Assembly: GCA_902494855.1 (NCBI GenBank)
Contig: CABUVC010000015.1
Coordinates: 1-16,161, forward strand
Length of the DNA stretch: 16,161 bases
Direction of reading: 5' to 3'
DNA from: an uncultured Collinsella sp.
Lineage (GTDB): Bacteria > Actinomycetota > Coriobacteriia > Coriobacteriales > Coriobacteriaceae
The notes beneath the pieces are model-generated. The model did not search any database. It was given only the letters and a program-made list of their open reading frames with translations, and was not told the origin of the DNA. Positions 13,596 to 16,161 of this stretch are shown piece by piece; positions within the stretch are counted from its first letter, which is position 1; each line of letters begins with the position of its first letter. The position numbers were made by a program, and so were the translations under genes.

Positions 13596-16161
13596 CTATT
13601 CCTGAACCTTGAGCGCCTCGGAGAGGCTCACACGCTTGATGGAGCGCGTGTGCAGCAGCGCCACGACCAGGTAGGTCACAAAGCCGATTCCTGCGCACGC
13701 AGCCATGGACCAAGCGGGCACGTAGATCTCGATATTGCCGTTATAGGCGAGCAGCATCGAGCGGAAGATGGCCGTGAGCGAGCCAATAATGACCGGCAGG
13801 CTCAGCACGAGCGACGCCGCCACGCACAGCGTAATCGAGCGGATGTACAGATGCGAGATCTCGCTATCGCGATAGCCAAAGACTTTCATGTAGCTGATCG
13901 AACGGGCGCTGTGGTCGATCACAGCCTTGGTCAGCAGGTACATAAACAGCAGGAAGATGAACACCGCAAGCCCAACCATCATGCCAATCATTTTGCTCAT
14001 CATGCCGATGAACTGGTCGCCCACGGCGCGCATGTCGTCGGGCGTGGTGTCGCCGGCAAAGTAACGAGCATCGAGGTCGAGCTTCTCGTCGCTCACATAG
14101 CCGTTAAAGTAGGCGGCGTCGTTGTCGAACAGCTCGTTAAAGTCGTCGATACTCATATAGATATTCATGTCCGACTTGGAGCCCCAGGCGCAGTCCTTGC
14201 CCGCGTACTCAAGGGAATAATGCTCGCCCTCGTACTTGTCGCCGAGCGTGACCTTCTGGCCCTCGCTCCAGCCAAACTTATCGAGCAGACCGCCGCCAAA
14301 GACGACGCGCCCATCGCCGACGTTGAGGTCTTTCCAATAGCGCGAATCGGGCGAGATGCCGTAGACGGAAATCGTCTCCTGCCCATTTCCGTCGCCACGG
14401 TCGTATTGCAGCTGGTAAACGGCGTATTTCTCGGCCTGTGCGATTGCGCCCGCGCCGTTGTCAGTCGTATTGACCGGGTGGATATCGTCGTTGTCAGCGT
14501 CGATCTTAGAGGCCTTGTCGATCAGGTCGATAGCCTCGTCGCGGTTGCAGCCGAGGGCATCGGCAAGATCGTCAAGGCGCGCGTAGAGCGCATCCTTCTT
14601 GTCCTGGACCTTGGCGAGCGCGTCCTGCGCTGCGGCCAGGCTCTCGGCAGACGGAGATGCGGTCGCGGCATCGGCTGCCGTCTGCGCCGCATCGGCCGCG
14701 TCGTCAAGCTCGTCATCGGCATCCTGGGCGGCGGAAAGCAGTGCACCGTCAACCGACTGCAAGCGCTCGAGTGCCGACCACTGCTCGCGCTCCTCGGCAG
14801 TGCCCTCGAGCTCCAGCGGCGCCTTGAGCGTGTACTGGTGCTCGGCGACCAGACTCGTCTCGAGGTTGTCGGCGTAGTGCGTCATCGTGGGCAGAATCGC
14901 CAGGCCAAAGAGCAGCAGCAGCGAGGCAAACGCAATGCCCACGAAGAGCGTGGCGAAGTTGCCCAGGTTGCGCAGGAAGATGCGCAGGCGGAAGCGCGAG
15001 ACAAAGCCCATGCGCTCCGGCAGCTGCAGGCCGCGCTTGGTGCCCGATTTGCCGCTCGCCTCGTGACGAAGGAACTGCAACGGCGTCTTGCCCATTTTGC
15101 GGAGCAGGCCCACCAACGTGATGAGAATGAGCGCGGCAGCGGGAACCACGGCGCACTTCATAAAGATCTCCCAGCTCCAGTACACCTGGAAGGGCGGCAG
15201 ACTGTACGAACCGTAATAGAGGCTGCGCATGGGCTCGGTAAAGAACACAACGCCGAGCGCAGTGCCCAACAGCGCCGCGAGCACGCCCACGATGGCGGGA
15301 AGCGCGAGGTAGTGCAGGACGATCTCGCGACGGCGATAGCCGCTGGCGAGCAGCGTGCCGATGATGGCACTCTCCTCCTCGATGGTGGCGTCGGTAAGGA
15401 CCACAAAGACAAACGCCATGATCACGATGATGATGTCGAGCAGCGTCATCCACATCATGGAGTCGCCGTCTACGTCGTCGCGCGCATAGCCAATGCCCTG
15501 GTTGGAATCGGCGTCGATGAGGTCATCCACGCGCGCATCGGCATCGGTCAGCGCCTCGACCATATCCTGCTCCGCATCGATGCGATCCGCGGTGGAGAGA
15601 TCGCGATCGGTAAAGGTGAAGGAGTAGGTGTAGGCGGGTGCGCCGCCGGCATCCTCGAGCGCGGCAAAGCCTTCATCGGTGACCTCGGCCACGCCGTACG
15701 TGATGGTGTTCACCGTAAAGTCCGAATTGTTGAGGAACAGCGCCTGGCTATCGGGCTGCGTCATGATGCCGCAGATGGTGTAGGTACGCCCCTCGAGCTC
15801 GACCTTATCGCCGATGGCGAGGTCGTTGTTGGTGGCGAAGACACGGTCGATTGCCACCTCATCGTCCGTCTTAGGCTCCTTGCCCTCACAGTAGGACGCG
15901 ATATCGACCTTGGTGCGGTGCGCATAGGTGCGCAGGGTGCGCTTGGTGCCGTCGTCGCCGGACGCCTTTTTGATGATGGCATCGATGGAGAAATTCTTGT
16001 AGAACGTGACGCCGCCGACGTCACTGGCGGCATCCTCGGCAGCTTTGAGTTGATCGTCGGTAGCCTCGAAGGAGGTGGTCACGCGGCCGTCCTCAATCGT
16101 GTACGCATCGCGCATGTCGTCGATGAGGCAACCGATGGAATGCGCTGCGAGCAAAAAGCCC
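13596..16161 (-). CDS. Large FtsX/MacB-type ABC transporter permease (N-terminus outside window)
   Basis: The frame is open to the right edge, so the N-terminus and first membrane helix are missing; the TTG at 16152-16154 is internal. About 854 residues are visible (numbered from that TTG). Residues 1-230 are an extracellular MacB-PCD-like domain. About 236-258, 281-305 and 327-352 are the first FtsX helix set, and 396-422 a helix opening the second half. About 425-715 are a second extracellular domain containing a long Ala/Asp-rich, predicted coiled-coil insert (about 475-555). About 722-746, 773-797 and 814-836 are the last helix set, ending SLSEALKVQE. Such duplicated permeases of 1,000 or more residues work with a separate ATPase in peptide or lipoprotein export, antimicrobial-peptide resistance or cell-wall control. 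The ATPase is expected upstream, beyond 16161. Confidence 0.9.
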   Translation of the reverse strand, partial: GFLLAAHSIGCLIDDMRDAYTIEDGRVTTSFEATDDQLKAAEDAASDVGGVTFYKNFSIDAIIKKASGDDGTKRTLRTYAHRTKVDIASYCEGKEPKTDDEVAIDRVFATNNDLAIGDKVELEGRTYTICGIMTQPDSQALFLNNSDFTVNTITYGVAEVTDEGFAALEDAGGAPAYTYSFTFTDRDLSTADRIDAEQDMVEALTDADARVDDLIDADSNQGIGYARDDVDGDSMMWMTLLDIIIVIMAFVFVVLTDATIEEESAIIGTLLASGYRRREIVLHYLALPAIVGVLAALLGTALGVVFFTEPMRSLYYGSYSLPPFQVYWSWEIFMKCAVVPAAALILITLVGLLRKMGKTPLQFLRHEASGKSGTKRGLQLPERMGFVSRFRLRIFLRNLGNFATLFVGIAFASLLLLFGLAILPTMTHYADNLETSLVAEHQYTLKAPLELEGTAEEREQWSALERLQSVDGALLSAAQDADDELDDAADAAQTAADAATASPSAESLAAAQDALAKVQDKKDALYARLDDLADALGCNRDEAIDLIDKASKIDADNDDIHPVNTTDNGAGAIAQAEKYAVYQLQYDRGDGNGQETISVYGISPDSRYWKDLNVGDGRVVFGGGLLDKFGWSEGQKVTLGDKYEGEHYSLEYAGKDCAWGSKSDMNIYMSIDDFNELFDNDAAYFNGYVSDEKLDLDARYFAGDTTPDDMRAVGDQFIGMMSKMIGMMVGLAVFIFLLFMYLLTKAVIDHSARSISYMKVFGYRDSEISHLYIRSITLCVAASLVLSLPVIIGSLTAIFRSMLLAYNGNIEIYVPAWSMAACAGIGFVTYLVVALLHTRSIKRVSLSEALKVQE

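Overview
The window is high-GC DNA with strongly G/C-ending codons, GTG/TTG starts and AGGAGG-type ribosome binding sites. Gene content suggests a gut actinobacterium of the class Coriobacteriia, most likely Collinsella or a close relative. That assignment is inferred from the look of the proteins and from repeat-rich intergenic DNA, not from a marker gene. Most genes are on the minus strand. Only the partial gene at the left edge, one alpha/beta hydrolase and a possible gene remnant are on plus.

Left third (1-4207): the C-terminal end of an SGNH/OatA-like acyltransferase is followed by a perfect 18-bp hairpin and a gene-free stretch carrying a large inverted-repeat element. Next comes a two-gene minus-strand unit: a PRC-barrel/MgtE_N/CBS protein with an unusual membrane domain, then an SLC11 (NRAMP) transporter. 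The transporter's metal-site motifs are changed (DPGN to DAGG, MPH to APW) in the way expected of the magnesium-transporting NRMT branch. Upstream lies a leader of about 200 nt with hairpins and a possible near-leaderless 31-codon peptide. Together these look like a Mg2+ uptake unit with a sensing partner, possibly controlled through its leader.

Middle (4208-9981): a membrane-anchored NodB-fold protein that has lost most of the CE4 metal and catalytic residues; a translationally coupled YtxH/PRC-barrel pair; a stand-alone protein resembling the cyanophycin-synthetase N-terminal domain with a long acidic tail; a CorC/CNNM-type DUF21-CBS-CorC_C protein; and a HlyIII/PAQR-like membrane protein.

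Right third (9982-16161): a divergent promoter region, a membrane-anchored alpha/beta hydrolase, a MITE-like 132-bp inverted-repeat element next to a strong bidirectional terminator, a DUF362 plus 2x[4Fe-4S] protein, a palindromic REP-like element, a possible gene remnant, a class I SAM methyltransferase, and the C-terminal 850 or so residues of a large FtsX/MacB-type ABC permease that runs off the window.

The most interesting points are the Mg2+ module with its leader, the degenerate deacetylase, and three repeat families occupying nearly every long gene-free stretch. No tRNA, rRNA, CRISPR array or intact transposase was seen.
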